A DNA stretch of 64,000 nt from Gracilimonas sp. (GCF_040218225.1 NZ_JAVJQO010000008.1:62001-126000); one strand, 5' to 3'; positions 10,401-19,922 are shown, numbered from the stretch's first letter. The notes: generated by a model from the sequence alone, not told the origin. Made by a program: numbers and translations.

Positions 10401-10542
10401 ATAATCAGTAAACAGATCAATACATTTATAACCGATTTTTACTACAATAATAAAATCACGATGAAATGTTTTCGGCAAATAAAAGATTTAAAAGTTCGAA
10501 TAGCATTTAAAAAATGAGTTTATACTAGTGCAAAGAGATTGA

Positions 10543-10550
10543 TAAATTTG
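10543..10550 (+). promoter_or_regulatory. Candidate -7 promoter element (TAAATTTG)
   Basis: TAAATTTG matches the Bacteroidetes -7 consensus TAnnTTTG. A weak -33 like TTTA sits about 21 bp upstream. The element lies 19 bp before the TTG start of the membrane regulator, leaving a short leader. Confidence 0.4.
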
Positions 10551-10569
10551 GAATAAATAGCTGATTACA

Positions 10570-13269
10570 TTGAAAGTTTTTACGGCATATTTTTTGATTT
10601 CCTTAGCAAGTTTTGCTTCAGCTATAGCTCAGTCCATTCCAGAGAAAGGAGTCCCGTTACTGGAAAGCTTTACACCAGTCGATTATCATCATAAAGGGAA
10701 AGTATGGGATATTGATACAGCACCCAATGGCCTTGCTTATATGGCTGCAGATGAAGGTTTATTGGAATACGACGGTAAAACCTGGAAATATTATGTGGGA
10801 AGTGAAGGAATTACCCGATCTGTCGTTGTTGTAAACGACTCTATCCTATATACCGGCTCAGATCTGGATTTTGGAATTTGGAAGAAAAATAGATATTCAG
10901 AATTTGAATACACTTCTTTATATCCCTTTAAAGAAGACTTGACCAATTCAAGTGAAGAGTTCTGGGATGTTTTTATTGTTAATGAAAGTCCTTTTTTCAT
11001 CTCAGAGAAAAATATTTATATCTACAAAAACCAAAATCTTACCAAGGTTCCTGCTCCTGGCAGAATCCTGGAAAGCTTTCGGTTTGGCAAAGAGATTTAT
11101 TTAGTAGAGGAAACGGAAGGCTTACTTCGGTTGGAAGATCTTTCTCCGAAAAAGATATTTGATCTAAACAGTACCAATGATGTTGGAATTGTTGGGATGT
11201 ATGAGAACAGAGAAGAAAAAGTTTTCGTATCCCAAAATTCTGGTCTCCTGGCTTTTGAAAATGGGCAATTAACTGCAATCGAAAATGAAATATCTCAGGA
11301 ATTGAGAGCAGCTAATGTTTTCAGCTTTGAAAGAATAGGAGAGTCTTATCTGGCATTTGGTACTATTCTAAATGGGCTTTATATAACCGATTATGAGGGC
11401 AATCTTTTACATCACATAAATAAAAGTAAAGGACTTCAAAATAACACCATCCTGAGTATGCATTACAGCTCAAACGGGAAGTTATGGTTGGGGATGGACT
11501 ATGGACTTTCATATGTAGATTTGAGCAATAACTATACAGTTATATATGACAACAGGGGTAATTTTGGGACAGCGTATAGTGCTGTTCTTAAAGGCGATAC
11601 TTTTTATTTGGGCACAAACCAAGGGCTCTATAAGGCTCGTTGGGAAGAACTTAATAATAGCAATGAGTTCTATGATTTTGAATTGATTGAAGGAACTGAA
11701 GGTCAGGTTTGGTCGCTGAATGAGATTAATGATGAAATATGGATCAGCCACGATAGGGGCCTATTTACTATCAGGAATGATCAAATTGCAAGGGTTAGCG
11801 AAAGGCGTGGATTTTGGATGGTTGAACCTTATGAAAATTATTTGCTGGCCGGCACATATAATGGGATTTCAATTTTTGAGAAATCAGGAAATCAGTGGAA
11901 CTACCTGCGCCAAATGGAATTAATAGCAGGTTCTTGCAATCAGCTATTCATTGATGATCAAGATTATTTATGGGTTAACATTCCCAATTTTGGCGTTATC
12001 AGGGCACACATCGATGACAGCCTTTATCCGGAGAATAGAGAGATCTTTGAATCAGAGCAGTTTGTTGGTTCAGACCACTATATTGAAAAAAATAAGGATG
12101 GAATTTTTGTTATTACCGATCAATACAGGTACGAATACAATGTTAATGAAAACAGATTCACCGAAAGCCCCAGGCAAGAAGAAAATACCAGGATCAAAGA
12201 CCTGTTGCTTAGAAACGGACGTTCTTCGTACCTGAATGACCAGTACGAATTTTTCCCGGTTTATAATGGCTTTGCCTTAAGAGATTTAAATATGAGCTCG
12301 GGATCTGAAGAACCCGATTCTTCCCTAAAATTAATCTTTAGAGACGCATGGGCTTTCAACAATGACGAAAGGAAGCAAACTTATGAGGGTTCAGAGATAT
12401 CCTATAGGTTTAATAATCTAAGGCTGGAAGCGATTGCTCCGAATCAAGAAAATGTACTTTATCAATTCTGGTCCGATAAGTCAGGTAGCTGGACGGAACC
12501 AAGCCCCAATAACACGTTTGAAATAATTGGCTTGAGTTATGGTAATCACATAGTGAAATCCAGAGCGATTATAGAGGGTAATTTTACAAGTGAAGCCACT
12601 TTTTCCTTTGATGTGATGCCTCCATGGTATCGTACATGGTATGCTTACGCTGGCTATGCTCTTTTACTCGTTGCATTATTTTATCTCTTGTATTTATGGT
12701 TGACTATATCTTTAGATAAGCAGAAAAAGCATCTTTTAACCGATCAACGAAAATCGTTAAAAAAGCAGCAACAGCGGTTTCAGGAGCAGCTTAAAAGAGT
12801 AGAACAGGAGAAATTAAGGGCGGAGTATAAAAACCTGAAATCAGAGTTTAAGACCAAAACTATTGAATTAGCCACAAAGGCTAAAGAAAACGATGAAAAG
12901 AATAGAATTCTGAAATCGTTAAAGAAAAAGCTCGAAAAAATAGATGAGAACCCAAAATCATTTAAACGCAGGTATGGTGAGATAAAACAAATTATCGAAT
13001 CACATATTGGTACAGAAGACAATACTTTTGAGATTCAGATCGATCAATTACATCAGGAGTTTTTTGAAAAGTTGAGAGAAGATTTCCCTGATTTAACCCG
13101 ATATGATCTTAGGTTATGCGCTTACATAAAAATTGGATTTGATTCCAAAGAGATATCTGATCTGCTGAATATAAAACCTTCAAGTGTATACATAAGTCGC
13201 TCTAGGGTGAGGAAGAAGCTTAATATAAAATCAGACGAAGACTTACATGGATATCTCAATTCGATTTAG
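10570..13269 (+). CDS. Membrane-anchored beta-propeller sensor with C-terminal LuxR-like HTH (triple-tyrosine type)
   Basis: 899 residues, apparently starting at TTG, because a signal peptide (KVFTAYFLISLASFASAIAQS) begins immediately after it. Residues about 25-600 are propeller-like repeats (KVWDIDTAPNGLAYMA, GLLEYDGKTWKYY, KLWLGMDYGLSYVD), followed by a Y_Y_Y beta-sandwich (about 603-683). One transmembrane helix lies near 690-715, a long charged coiled coil near 715-810, and a C-terminal helix-turn-helix at about 841-899 (RYDLRLCAYIKIGFDSKEISDLL...). There is no kinase or receiver domain, so periplasmic sensing seems to be coupled directly to a cytoplasmic DNA-binding head. It likely controls the adjacent beta-glucan locus; this is inferred from position only. 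Confidence 0.8.
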   Translation: MKVFTAYFLISLASFASAIAQSIPEKGVPLLESFTPVDYHHKGKVWDIDTAPNGLAYMAADEGLLEYDGKTWKYYVGSEGITRSVVVVNDSILYTGSDLDFGIWKKNRYSEFEYTSLYPFKEDLTNSSEEFWDVFIVNESPFFISEKNIYIYKNQNLTKVPAPGRILESFRFGKEIYLVEETEGLLRLEDLSPKKIFDLNSTNDVGIVGMYENREEKVFVSQNSGLLAFENGQLTAIENEISQELRAANVFSFERIGESYLAFGTILNGLYITDYEGNLLHHINKSKGLQNNTILSMHYSSNGKLWLGMDYGLSYVDLSNNYTVIYDNRGNFGTAYSAVLKGDTFYLGTNQGLYKARWEELNNSNEFYDFELIEGTEGQVWSLNEINDEIWISHDRGLFTIRNDQIARVSERRGFWMVEPYENYLLAGTYNGISIFEKSGNQWNYLRQMELIAGSCNQLFIDDQDYLWVNIPNFGVIRAHIDDSLYPENREIFESEQFVGSDHYIEKNKDGIFVITDQYRYEYNVNENRFTESPRQEENTRIKDLLLRNGRSSYLNDQYEFFPVYNGFALRDLNMSSGSEEPDSSLKLIFRDAWAFNNDERKQTYEGSEISYRFNNLRLEAIAPNQENVLYQFWSDKSGSWTEPSPNNTFEIIGLSYGNHIVKSRAIIEGNFTSEATFSFDVMPPWYRTWYAYAGYALLLVALFYLLYLWLTISLDKQKKHLLTDQRKSLKKQQQRFQEQLKRVEQEKLRAEYKNLKSEFKTKTIELATKAKENDEKNRILKSLKKKLEKIDENPKSFKRRYGEIKQIIESHIGTEDNTFEIQIDQLHQEFFEKLREDFPDLTRYDLRLCAYIKIGFDSKEISDLLNIKPSSVYISRSRVRKKLNIKSDEDLHGYLNSI

Positions 13270-13326
13270 AGACAACGGAAAAACCAGAAAAGGTTAGTCT
13301 CAGCAATCAGAATAAGTCACAAAAAA

Positions 13327-13352
13327 AGGCTTCTGAATTCAATCAGAAGCCT
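13327..13352 (-). terminator. Rho-independent terminator (minus strand, for the TPR protein)
   Basis: A ten-base stem AGGCTTCTGA / TCAGAAGCCT with a six-base loop is followed on the minus strand by a run of seven T. It lies 27 bp beyond the stop codon of the minus-strand TPR gene and may also stop transcripts from the convergent regulator gene. Confidence 0.85.
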
Positions 13353-13378
13353 GTGTAATAAAATAAGAGATGTTTCCA

Positions 13379-14065
13379 CTAACTTGCAGCAGCAATCATG
13401 CCTTTCAGGCGCTGTGATTCTGCAATTTGTCCGCTCTGTGGATATTCGTCAATAATCTGAGTAGCGATTTCACCAGCTCTTTCATAGTTACCGCCCTGAT
13501 AATAAGCCTGTGCAGCTTCCAATAGGTTGGATGGGGTAGTAACACTATTTTCATTCCAGTTGGCAGCCTGTATGAATTTCTCGGCTGCTGCTTCATAACT
13601 TTCGTTGGTCATCAGAAGTTTGCCGTGAAAACTTAATGGGCCTACGCCCAGGATGCCTTCCGGTACATCAAACTCTTCCATGAACATAAGAGCATTTTCA
13701 ATATCACCGAGTTCATAACTGGAAACAGCTGCATAGAAATTAGCTATATTTCCGGCACTTGTTCTTGGGAATTCTTCTGCAATTTGATCAAAACCATAAG
13801 TTAACTCAAACTCATCACCGTAAAGAGCATTTTCGTATTCAGCCTGGTTGTAGTAGTTCTCGGCTACCGACAGTAATTGCTGAGCCTCTTGTTCCTGTGC
13901 CGATGAATAGTAGTTATATCCTACAATACCGCCTACGACTACAACCAGGGCAATAGCCACGGTAGTGATAAAGCTTTTGTTTTCGCTTACATAATTCGCC
14001 GCACGGTTGTAATTTTCAATTAGCGGATCGGATTCTAATTCTTCTTTTGAAAGTCTTTTCGACAT
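13379..14065 (-). CDS. Membrane-anchored tetratricopeptide repeat protein
   Basis: 228 residues: a short cytoplasmic N-terminus, one transmembrane helix (about 34-52, FITTVAIALVVVVGGIVGYN) and a periplasmic TPR-like alpha-helical region. Repeats are visible as AENYYNQAEYENAL, ANFYAAVSSYELGDIENAL, GKLLMTNESYEAAAEKF and AQAYYQGGNYERAGEIATQI. The layout resembles YfgM/ancillary TPR proteins that act as periplasmic scaffolds or chaperone partners, but I do not recognise a specific orthologue. It lies 70 bp downstream of lolD as the last gene of the pheS-to-lolD minus-strand run and is followed by a clear terminator. Confidence 0.7.
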   Translation of the reverse strand: MSKRLSKEELESDPLIENYNRAANYVSENKSFITTVAIALVVVVGGIVGYNYYSSAQEQEAQQLLSVAENYYNQAEYENALYGDEFELTYGFDQIAEEFPRTSAGNIANFYAAVSSYELGDIENALMFMEEFDVPEGILGVGPLSFHGKLLMTNESYEAAAEKFIQAANWNENSVTTPSNLLEAAQAYYQGGNYERAGEIATQIIDEYPQSGQIAESQRLKGMIAAAS

Positions 14066-14135
14066 GTTTATCTAATTATAATAGCTGTGATTTTAAGGAT
14101 GTAAAAATAGGACTGTTTTAGGACTTCCCAAAACC

Positions 14136-14828
14136 CTAAAGTGATTCTAAAACACCATTTTTTAATTCAAGGATAGTATCTGATTTACCGGCGATATCCT
14201 TTTCGTGTGTAATCAGTAATACGGAAACCCCCATTGCTTCTCTGAGCTCAAACAACAGATCTAAAATGATATCGGTATTCTCCTGATCCAGGTTTCCGGT
14301 AGGTTCATCAGCAAGAATTAAACGCGGATTGTTCATGAGCGCACGCGCCATAGAAACACGTTGTTGTTCTCCACCCGATAATTGGGTAGGGCGGTGGTCA
14401 GACCGCTCAGCAATACCGAAAAGCCCGAGTAATTCATGAGCACGTTCGTAAGCCTCTCCCGAAGAATTACCGGCTATCAATGCAGGCATAGCTACGTTTT
14501 CCATCGCGGTAAATTCAGGCAGCAAATGATGAAACTGGAATACAAAACCGATGTATTTATTACGGAAGTCGGCAAGGTCATCCGCTTTATATGTTGAAAT
14601 ATTACTTCCATTCCAAAATACTTCGCCTTTATCAGCACGATCCAGTCCCCCAAGAATATGAAGCAGCGTACTTTTGCCACTTCCACTGGAGCCCACGATA
14701 GAAGTGATGCTAGCCTCATTAATTTTCAGGTTCATGCCCTGTAAAACTTTGAGCTCACCTTTATCGGGCCCACCTGGAAAACTTTTATACAAGTTCTGAG
14801 CTTCAAGAACAGTTTTCTTTGTATCCAT
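14136..14828 (-). CDS. lolD: LolD-like ABC transporter ATP-binding protein (lipoprotein release)
   Basis: 230 residues with a complete ABC ATPase set: Walker [10 protein letters not shown] (46-54), Q-loop [10 protein letters not shown], signature LSGGEQQR, Walker B LILADEP and H-loop [25 protein letters not shown] and the short length are characteristic of LolD/MacB-type subunits, which energise extraction of lipoproteins from the inner membrane. The ATG at 14828 shares one base with the TGA of the upstream phosphodiesterase gene (TGATG), so translation is probably coupled; a TTG one codon earlier is less likely. The membrane partners LolC/E are not in this window. A FtsE-like or generic MacB ATPase is the alternative. 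Confidence 0.82.
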   Translation of the reverse strand: MDTKKTVLEAQNLYKSFPGGPDKGELKVLQGMNLKINEASITSIVGSSGSGKSTLLHILGGLDRADKGEVFWNGSNISTYKADDLADFRNKYIGFVFQFHHLLPEFTAMENVAMPALIAGNSSGEAYERAHELLGLFGIAERSDHRPTQLSGGEQQRVSMARALMNNPRLILADEPTGNLDQENTDIILDLLFELREAMGVSVLLITHEKDIAGKSDTILELKNGVLESL

Positions 14829-15643
14829 CAATTGTTCGCTGAGTTATTAAGTCCGGGATAGGTAACGGGCTCAATGTGAACACATTTTCCGGTTTCAATA
14901 TCAATTTTAGCAAAAGCGCCACATAGCTGGTTATCGCCGGAAGCGGGTTGGTATTTCTGATGGACACCCGTCATAAAGCGCTTGATAGCTACTTTTTTGT
15001 CCATTCCTATTACTCCATTTGTAGAGCCTGTCATGCCAGCATCAGTGAGGTAACCAAGCCCTTGTGGAAATATTCTGGCGTCATTGGTTTGTACATGGGT
15101 ATGCGTTCCAACCATTACCGAAGCTTTTCCATCAATATGCCAGCCCATAGAAACTTTTTCGGCGGTGGCTTCGGCATGAAAATCCACAAAAATGATATGC
15201 GTTTCTTCCCTGATTTTTTCCAGCGCCCATTCGGCGGCGGAAAAGGGATCATCAATAGCTTTCATAAAAGTACGTCCCTGTAAATTCAGCACGCCTATTT
15301 TGACATTCTTTTTAGGGACTTCATGAATACTGAATCCAAGCCCGGAATTTCCTTTGGGATAGTTTAGAGGGCGGAGGATATGATCGTGTTCTCTCATGTA
15401 GTCAAAGACTTTCCACTTATCGAACGAATGATCTCCACCGGTTACAACATGTACTCCTAGATTCAGGAGATTTTTTATAATCTTCCGATTGGTGCCAAAT
15501 CCTTCGTGAGAGTTCTCGGCGTTGGCAATTACAAAGTCGGCATCGTACTTCTTAATAAGACTGGGCAAGAAGGTATTGGTCATTTCAATTCCGGGATCTC
15601 CAACGATATCGCCAACAAAAAAAATGCTGATTGTATCAGCCAA
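14828..15643 (-). CDS. YmdB-like metallophosphoesterase (TIGR00282 family)
   Basis: 271 residues matching the YmdB family end to end: FVGDIVGDPG at the N-terminus, IANAENSHEGFG, NLQGRTFM, DFHAEATAEKVSMGWHIDGK and VGTHTHVQTNDARI. YmdB enzymes are cytoplasmic di-iron 2',3'-cyclic-nucleotide or cyclic-dinucleotide phosphodiesterases that influence RNA stability and cell fate. The usual MGNHTWD motif appears here as GGDHSFD, so the metal-ligand Asn is replaced by Asp71, next to the conserved His72. Acidic ligation is still chemically plausible. The gene is 30 bp downstream of zapA and overlaps lolD by one base. Confidence 0.85.
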   Translation of the reverse strand: MADTISIFFVGDIVGDPGIEMTNTFLPSLIKKYDADFVIANAENSHEGFGTNRKIIKNLLNLGVHVVTGGDHSFDKWKVFDYMREHDHILRPLNYPKGNSGLGFSIHEVPKKNVKIGVLNLQGRTFMKAIDDPFSAAEWALEKIREETHIIFVDFHAEATAEKVSMGWHIDGKASVMVGTHTHVQTNDARIFPQGLGYLTDAGMTGSTNGVIGMDKKVAIKRFMTGVHQKYQPASGDNQLCGAFAKIDIETGKCVHIEPVTYPGLNNSANN

Positions 15644-15673
15644 AATATACTCCTGCTATTTTATGGGGGATTA

Positions 15674-15967
15674 TTATTCTCTGATTTCGGTAAGTAAGCG
15701 CTCAAGGCTGTGATTCACACGTTCCATCAGTACTTCTTCGTTATCCTCTAACTCGGTATTTGCATTACGGGCCTCGAAAAGCTCTTCAGCAATACTGAGA
15801 GCGGCTAACACCATCACGGTAGATTCTGGTTGTTTTACTAACTGCTGCCGGTAGGTTTTGAAACGCTCATCCACAAACTTGCAAATTCTGATCATGGATT
15901 CTTCTTCATGATCCTCTACTTTAAGAGGGTATTGTTTGCCGAGAATGGTAACTTTTATCGATTTCAT
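15674..15967 (-). CDS. zapA: Cell division protein ZapA
   Basis: 97 residues with the ZapA pattern: a small N-terminal beta/alpha domain (SIKVTILGKQYPLKV...) containing MIRICKFVDERFK, followed by ESTVMVLAALSIAEELFE and a long C-terminal coiled coil. ZapA tetramers bundle FtsZ filaments at the Z-ring. Its start codon overlaps the stop of the upstream coiled-coil gene by four bases (ATGA). The pheT / coiled-coil / zapA order fits a conserved division-gene arrangement. Confidence 0.85.
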   Translation of the reverse strand: MKSIKVTILGKQYPLKVEDHEEESMIRICKFVDERFKTYRQQLVKQPESTVMVLAALSIAEELFEARNANTELEDNEEVLMERVNHSLERLLTEIRE

Positions 15968-16218
15968 GAATCAACTCCAAGGTGATGATCAATTTTTGAG
16001 ATAAGTCCCTGCACATGTTGACGTAAAGCAAGACGTTCTGATTCTGTGATAGCAGAAAAGATGTCGGTTTGTTTCTCGTGTTCTTCCTCGAGCTTAGCCT
16101 TTAACTTCGCATTGTCTTTTTTGAGCTCACGTATTTCCTGTTTCAGATCTTCCACCTCGGAACCCACTTCATCCAGCAGCTGTCTGAACTTATCGCTTTG
16201 TTGTGAAAGTTTATTCAT
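15964..16218 (-). CDS. Small coiled-coil protein, ZapB-like
   Basis: 84 residues, almost entirely predicted coiled coil (SEVEDLKQEIRELKKDNAKL...), with no signal or membrane segment. It sits 11 bp after pheT and overlaps zapA by four bases. Small coiled-coil proteins in this position are often annotated as ZapB-like, linking ZapA/FtsZ to the chromosome; sequence alone does not prove that. It could be any short structural coiled coil co-expressed with ZapA. Confidence 0.7.
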   Translation of the reverse strand: MNKLSQQSDKFRQLLDEVGSEVEDLKQEIRELKKDNAKLKAKLEEEHEKQTDIFSAITESERLALRQHVQGLISKIDHHLGVDS

Positions 16219-16229
16219 ATGCAGGTTTT

Positions 16230-18638
16230 TTACCCTCTCAGTTTAGCTGAAAAATCTTTTTCCAATGATTTAACAATTTTCTGAATAATAGGTTCTACTT
16301 CTTTGATATTCAAGGTCTTGTTAGGATCCAGAAAGTTTAACCTGAAGGCCAGGCTTTTGTTTCCTTTTCCGATAGACTCACCCTCAAAAACGTCAAAAAT
16401 ATCAATGCTTTCCAGCTGATCGCCTGCTTTGTCTTCTATCACTTCCATAAGTTCTCCGGCTGTAACAGACTGTGAAACGATTACCGCAAAGTCGAATTCA
16501 AAAGCGGGAAATTTAGGTACGGCTTTAAATCTATTCTCCGGGATAACGGCCAGCGCTTCCGAAATAGCAGATACCGAAATTTCTGCTATAAAAGCCTCCT
16601 GCTCAAAATCATAGGCTTCTTTTAAATCATCAGAAGGGAGGAATAGTGTTCCGATTTTCTTATCACCCCAATAGTATTCAAGAGTGGTTTCATTTGCAGT
16701 CTTAGATGACAGATGATCCAGCAAATTCAGCTTTCTGAAGAACGCATGAACCAAAGCTTTCAAGTCAAAAATGGTGTATGACTCCGCTTCTTTTGACCAG
16801 CTGTCCTGATTTTTCAATCCTGCCAGTCCAAGCAGAACATGCACTTCTTCCTTAATGCCTTCGTAATAGGTTCCTTCTTTATCCGCATTGAATACATGGC
16901 CCAGTTCAAAGAACCGAACACCAGCTCTTTTGCGGTTGAAGTTATAAGAGGCTGATTTCAGAAATCCGTGCAGCAGGGAAGGGCGCAGGGTGCTCATATC
17001 CTTATTTAAAGGATTCAGTGCAGAAATCATATCATCGAGCTCACCAAAGTGTGAAGCTTCTTTCTCAGAGATCAGTGAGTTGGAATAGATTTCACGCAAG
17101 CCTAATTGCAGGCAGGTATTCCTGATTTTTTGGTTGAGTTTTTCCCATTCGTTAATCGGCTCTGAGGAAACATAAATACCGTGCTTCGGAGCGGGAATTT
17201 TATTGTAATCAAAGAGTCGTCCAACTTCTTCGATCAAATCTACTTCGCGCTCTAAATCCGGGCGGAAAGTCGGAATTTCAAACGTAATCGTATCATCATC
17301 ACGTTTCACTTCTTTCAGCTCTAAGCCTTCCAGAATGGTTGCAATGGTTGATATATCAAAATCGGTTCCCAACAGACGGTTGGCGTAGCTTTTTCTGAGA
17401 GTAAGCTGATGCGTTTCTGTTTTGGTCGGGTGAATGTCTACCGTTTCATCAGAAATCTGTCCGCCTGCAACATCGGCAATGAGTTGAGCAGCACGTTCGG
17501 CTGCGATGGCCTGCAAATTCGGGTCAATCTCCCGCTCAAATCGATAGGAAGCATCGGTTTGCAGGGTTTGCTCTTTGGCTGTTCTGCGGATGGAACCCGG
17601 GTCGAAATAGGCACTCTCGATAAGAATGTCCGTGGTTTCATTGCCAACTTCGGAATCCACACCACCCATCACACCGGCAATGGCTACCGGACCTTCACCA
17701 TCACAAATAAACAAGGTACCGGGAGTGCATTTTCGTTTTACGTGGTCGAGGGTTTCAAACTCAATTTCTTTGCTGAAATCTTTAACAACAATCTCTTTCC
17801 CACGAATAGTTTTGTAATCAAACGCATGTAAAGGCTGCCCTAATTCATACATTACATAATTGGTTACATCTACTACATTATTGACCGGGCGAACGCCTAT
17901 GGCTTTCAGCTTATTTCGAAGCCAGCTTGGAGATTCCTTGATTTCCACACCCCTGACCATCTTTCCAACATACCGATGGCATTTCTCCGGGTTCTCAATT
18001 TTAATGGTGATGTCATCTGAATCCTGAACGGTCTTGCCTGATGTAATCTCAGGTTTTTTCAAGTCAATATTCAAGGCCGCTGACAGGTCTCTTGCAACAC
18101 CTAAATGGCAGGTTGCATCGGGCCGGTTTGGAGTAATGGCAATGTCGATGATGGTATCTTCGTACAGATCAAAAATTTCTGAAATGGGAGTTCCAATCTT
18201 CAGATTTCCATCGAGCACCATAATTCCGTCGTGATCTGTTCCAAGACCGAGTTCATCTTCCGCACAAATCATTCCTTCTGAAACTTCACCGCGAAGTTTT
18301 GCCTTTTTGATTTTTAGAAATGAACCGTCATCCAGTTTGATCGGAAGGGTTGAACCAACTGTAGCCACAGGCACTTTTTGTCCGGCCGCCACATTCTTGG
18401 CTCCGCAAACGATCTGAGTCTTGGAATTGCCAAGGTTTACGTCACAGATTTGAAGTCTGTCGGCATTGGGATGAGCCCTTACTTCAAGTACTTCTCCAAC
18501 AATCACACCTTGCAGAGAGCTTCCAAAGGATTCTACTTCTTCAACTTCCAATCCTATGAGCGTTAGTTTTTCAGCGGTTTCTTCCGGTGAGAGGGGAAGA
18601 TCAATAAATTCTTTTAGCCAGTTGTACGATACTTTCAT
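16230..18638 (-). CDS. pheT: Phenylalanine--tRNA ligase beta subunit
   Basis: 802 residues, the full length for the long bacterial form. An N-terminal tRNA-binding (EMAP/OB) domain (about 40-150, VIVGEVLEVRAHPNADRLQICDV) is followed by B1/B5 and B3/B4 editing regions (MYELGQPLHAFD, IAGVMGGVDSEVGNETTDI). A catalytic-like core comes next, and a C-terminal ferredoxin-fold anticodon-binding domain (PENRFKAVPKFPAFEFDFAV...) ends the protein. It charges tRNA-Phe as an alpha2-beta2 tetramer with PheS, whose gene ends 17 bp upstream. No truncation or frameshift is visible. Confidence 0.97.
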   Translation of the reverse strand: MKVSYNWLKEFIDLPLSPEETAEKLTLIGLEVEEVESFGSSLQGVIVGEVLEVRAHPNADRLQICDVNLGNSKTQIVCGAKNVAAGQKVPVATVGSTLPIKLDDGSFLKIKKAKLRGEVSEGMICAEDELGLGTDHDGIMVLDGNLKIGTPISEIFDLYEDTIIDIAITPNRPDATCHLGVARDLSAALNIDLKKPEITSGKTVQDSDDITIKIENPEKCHRYVGKMVRGVEIKESPSWLRNKLKAIGVRPVNNVVDVTNYVMYELGQPLHAFDYKTIRGKEIVVKDFSKEIEFETLDHVKRKCTPGTLFICDGEGPVAIAGVMGGVDSEVGNETTDILIESAYFDPGSIRRTAKEQTLQTDASYRFEREIDPNLQAIAAERAAQLIADVAGGQISDETVDIHPTKTETHQLTLRKSYANRLLGTDFDISTIATILEGLELKEVKRDDDTITFEIPTFRPDLEREVDLIEEVGRLFDYNKIPAPKHGIYVSSEPINEWEKLNQKIRNTCLQLGLREIYSNSLISEKEASHFGELDDMISALNPLNKDMSTLRPSLLHGFLKSASYNFNRKRAGVRFFELGHVFNADKEGTYYEGIKEEVHVLLGLAGLKNQDSWSKEAESYTIFDLKALVHAFFRKLNLLDHLSSKTANETTLEYYWGDKKIGTLFLPSDDLKEAYDFEQEAFIAEISVSAISEALAVIPENRFKAVPKFPAFEFDFAVIVSQSVTAGELMEVIEDKAGDQLESIDIFDVFEGESIGKGNKSLAFRLNFLDPNKTLNIKEVEPIIQKIVKSLEKDFSAKLRG

Positions 18639-18655
18639 TAAAGCGAGTGAGGTGT

Positions 18656-19663
18656 TTAGTTAAACTGTTCGAGGAAGCGAATGTCATTTTCGTAGAAGGT
18701 GCGGATGTCGTCAATGCCATGTCTGAGGATAGCAATTCGTTCAACTCCCATACCCCAGGCAAAACCGGTATATTTCTCCGGATCCACTCCAGCGTGTTTG
18801 AATACATTGGGATCAACCATGCCGGAGCCTAAAATCTCCAGCCATTTCCCATCTTTTTCTGATCCCCACCAGATGTCCATTTCTAAACTAGGCTCAGTGA
18901 AAGGGAAGAATCCTGGACGCAGGCGGTATTTAACATCGGTACCAAACATCAGCTTGGCAAAGGTTATGAGGGTTTCCTTCAGGTCGGCTACACTTACATT
19001 TTCATCTACGTAAAGAGCTTCTACCTGATGAAACAAGAAATAGGATTTTGGTGATACTGCTTCATTCCGGTAAACACGTCCGGGCATAATGGCTCGGATT
19101 GGTGGTTCGGTATTTTCCATCAGCCGTATTTGAACCGGGGAAGTGTGTGTCCTTAACACCAAGTCCTGAATATCCGGGTCATCGCTCTTTTTAATAAAAA
19201 AGGTATCCTGTTCATCGCGAGCGGGGTGATTTGGCGGAAAGTTCAGCGCTGTGAAATTGTGAAAGTCATCTTCGATTTCCGGTCCGTCTGCAATCGTAAA
19301 CCCAAGCCGGTAGAAAATGGATTTCATTTCCTCCAGTGTCTGTGTTAAAGGATGAAGAGATCCCAGCGGGTAGGAAGGAGGAGTTAAAGTGATATCATCT
19401 TTGGCACTCAGATCCTTGCTCTCATTTTTTTCCAGTGCAGCTTTAGCATCTTCAAACTTCGATTCAGCCAGTACTTTCACCTGGTTCATCGCTTTTCCGA
19501 CTTCAGCACGGTCTTCTTTGGGGACACTTCCCATGTTCTTAAACATGGACTGTACTTTCCCGTTTCTGGATAGGAATTCGAGGCGAAAAGCTTCAAGCTC
19601 ATCTTTGTCCGTTATTTCAAACTGCTGAATTTCTTGTTCTAATACTTTTATTTCATCAAGCAT
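18656..19663 (-). CDS. pheS: Phenylalanine--tRNA ligase alpha subunit
   Basis: 335 residues with an N-terminal coiled coil (LEQEIQQFEITDKDEL...) for tRNA binding and the class II catalytic core. Visible core motifs are HPLTQTLEEMKSIFYRLGF, FNFPPNHPARDEQDTFF-like motif 1, LRTHTSPVQIRLM, PGRVYRNEAVSPKSYFLFHQVE (motif 2 region) and GFAWGMGVERIAILRHGI (motif 3). Its start is the ATG giving MLDEIKVLE. A gap of 323 bp containing a palindromic repeat separates it from rplT, so pheST likely has its own promoter. Confidence 0.97.
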   Translation of the reverse strand: MLDEIKVLEQEIQQFEITDKDELEAFRLEFLSRNGKVQSMFKNMGSVPKEDRAEVGKAMNQVKVLAESKFEDAKAALEKNESKDLSAKDDITLTPPSYPLGSLHPLTQTLEEMKSIFYRLGFTIADGPEIEDDFHNFTALNFPPNHPARDEQDTFFIKKSDDPDIQDLVLRTHTSPVQIRLMENTEPPIRAIMPGRVYRNEAVSPKSYFLFHQVEALYVDENVSVADLKETLITFAKLMFGTDVKYRLRPGFFPFTEPSLEMDIWWGSEKDGKWLEILGSGMVDPNVFKHAGVDPEKYTGFAWGMGVERIAILRHGIDDIRTFYENDIRFLEQFN

Positions 19664-19729
19664 GCGATGCTTCTTCTATTTATTAATATGACATTCGCTA
19701 CAACGTATAGCGTTATTAGCGAAGGAATA

Positions 19730-19801
19730 GTCATCTCGCGGCGTATGCCCGAGATCTTGATTTCATGGAAACATCAAGATTCCTGCCTTCGCGGGAATGA
19801 C
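19730..19801. repeat. GTCAT...ATGAC intergenic palindromic repeat, copy 1
   Basis: The element opens with GTCATCTCGCGGCG, ends with ATTCCTGCCTTCGCGGGAATGAC-type sequence, and contains an internal inverted pair ATCTTGAT / ATCAAGAT. Its ends are inverted (GTCAT / ATGAC). A related element lies at 34764-34852, and a related half-element with a different core at 32140-32166. Confidence 0.7.
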
Positions 19802-19922
19802 TTAATTCAAAGAACTATTGGTCCGTTGCGACGCTGAGCGTGCTTAGCGAGGGAAAACCTATTTTGACTTGTTCCGCACACTTGCGCCGGAATTTTCGTG
19901 TATTCAAAAATTAGTTCCCAAA

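Noticed and set aside
15690-15712. GTAAGCGCTC inside zapA as another LacI operator
   Set aside because: Only a half-match and inside coding sequence; the palindrome is broken.
17409-17831. 140-codon plus-strand ORF
   Set aside because: Antisense to the pheT editing-domain region; no supporting signals.
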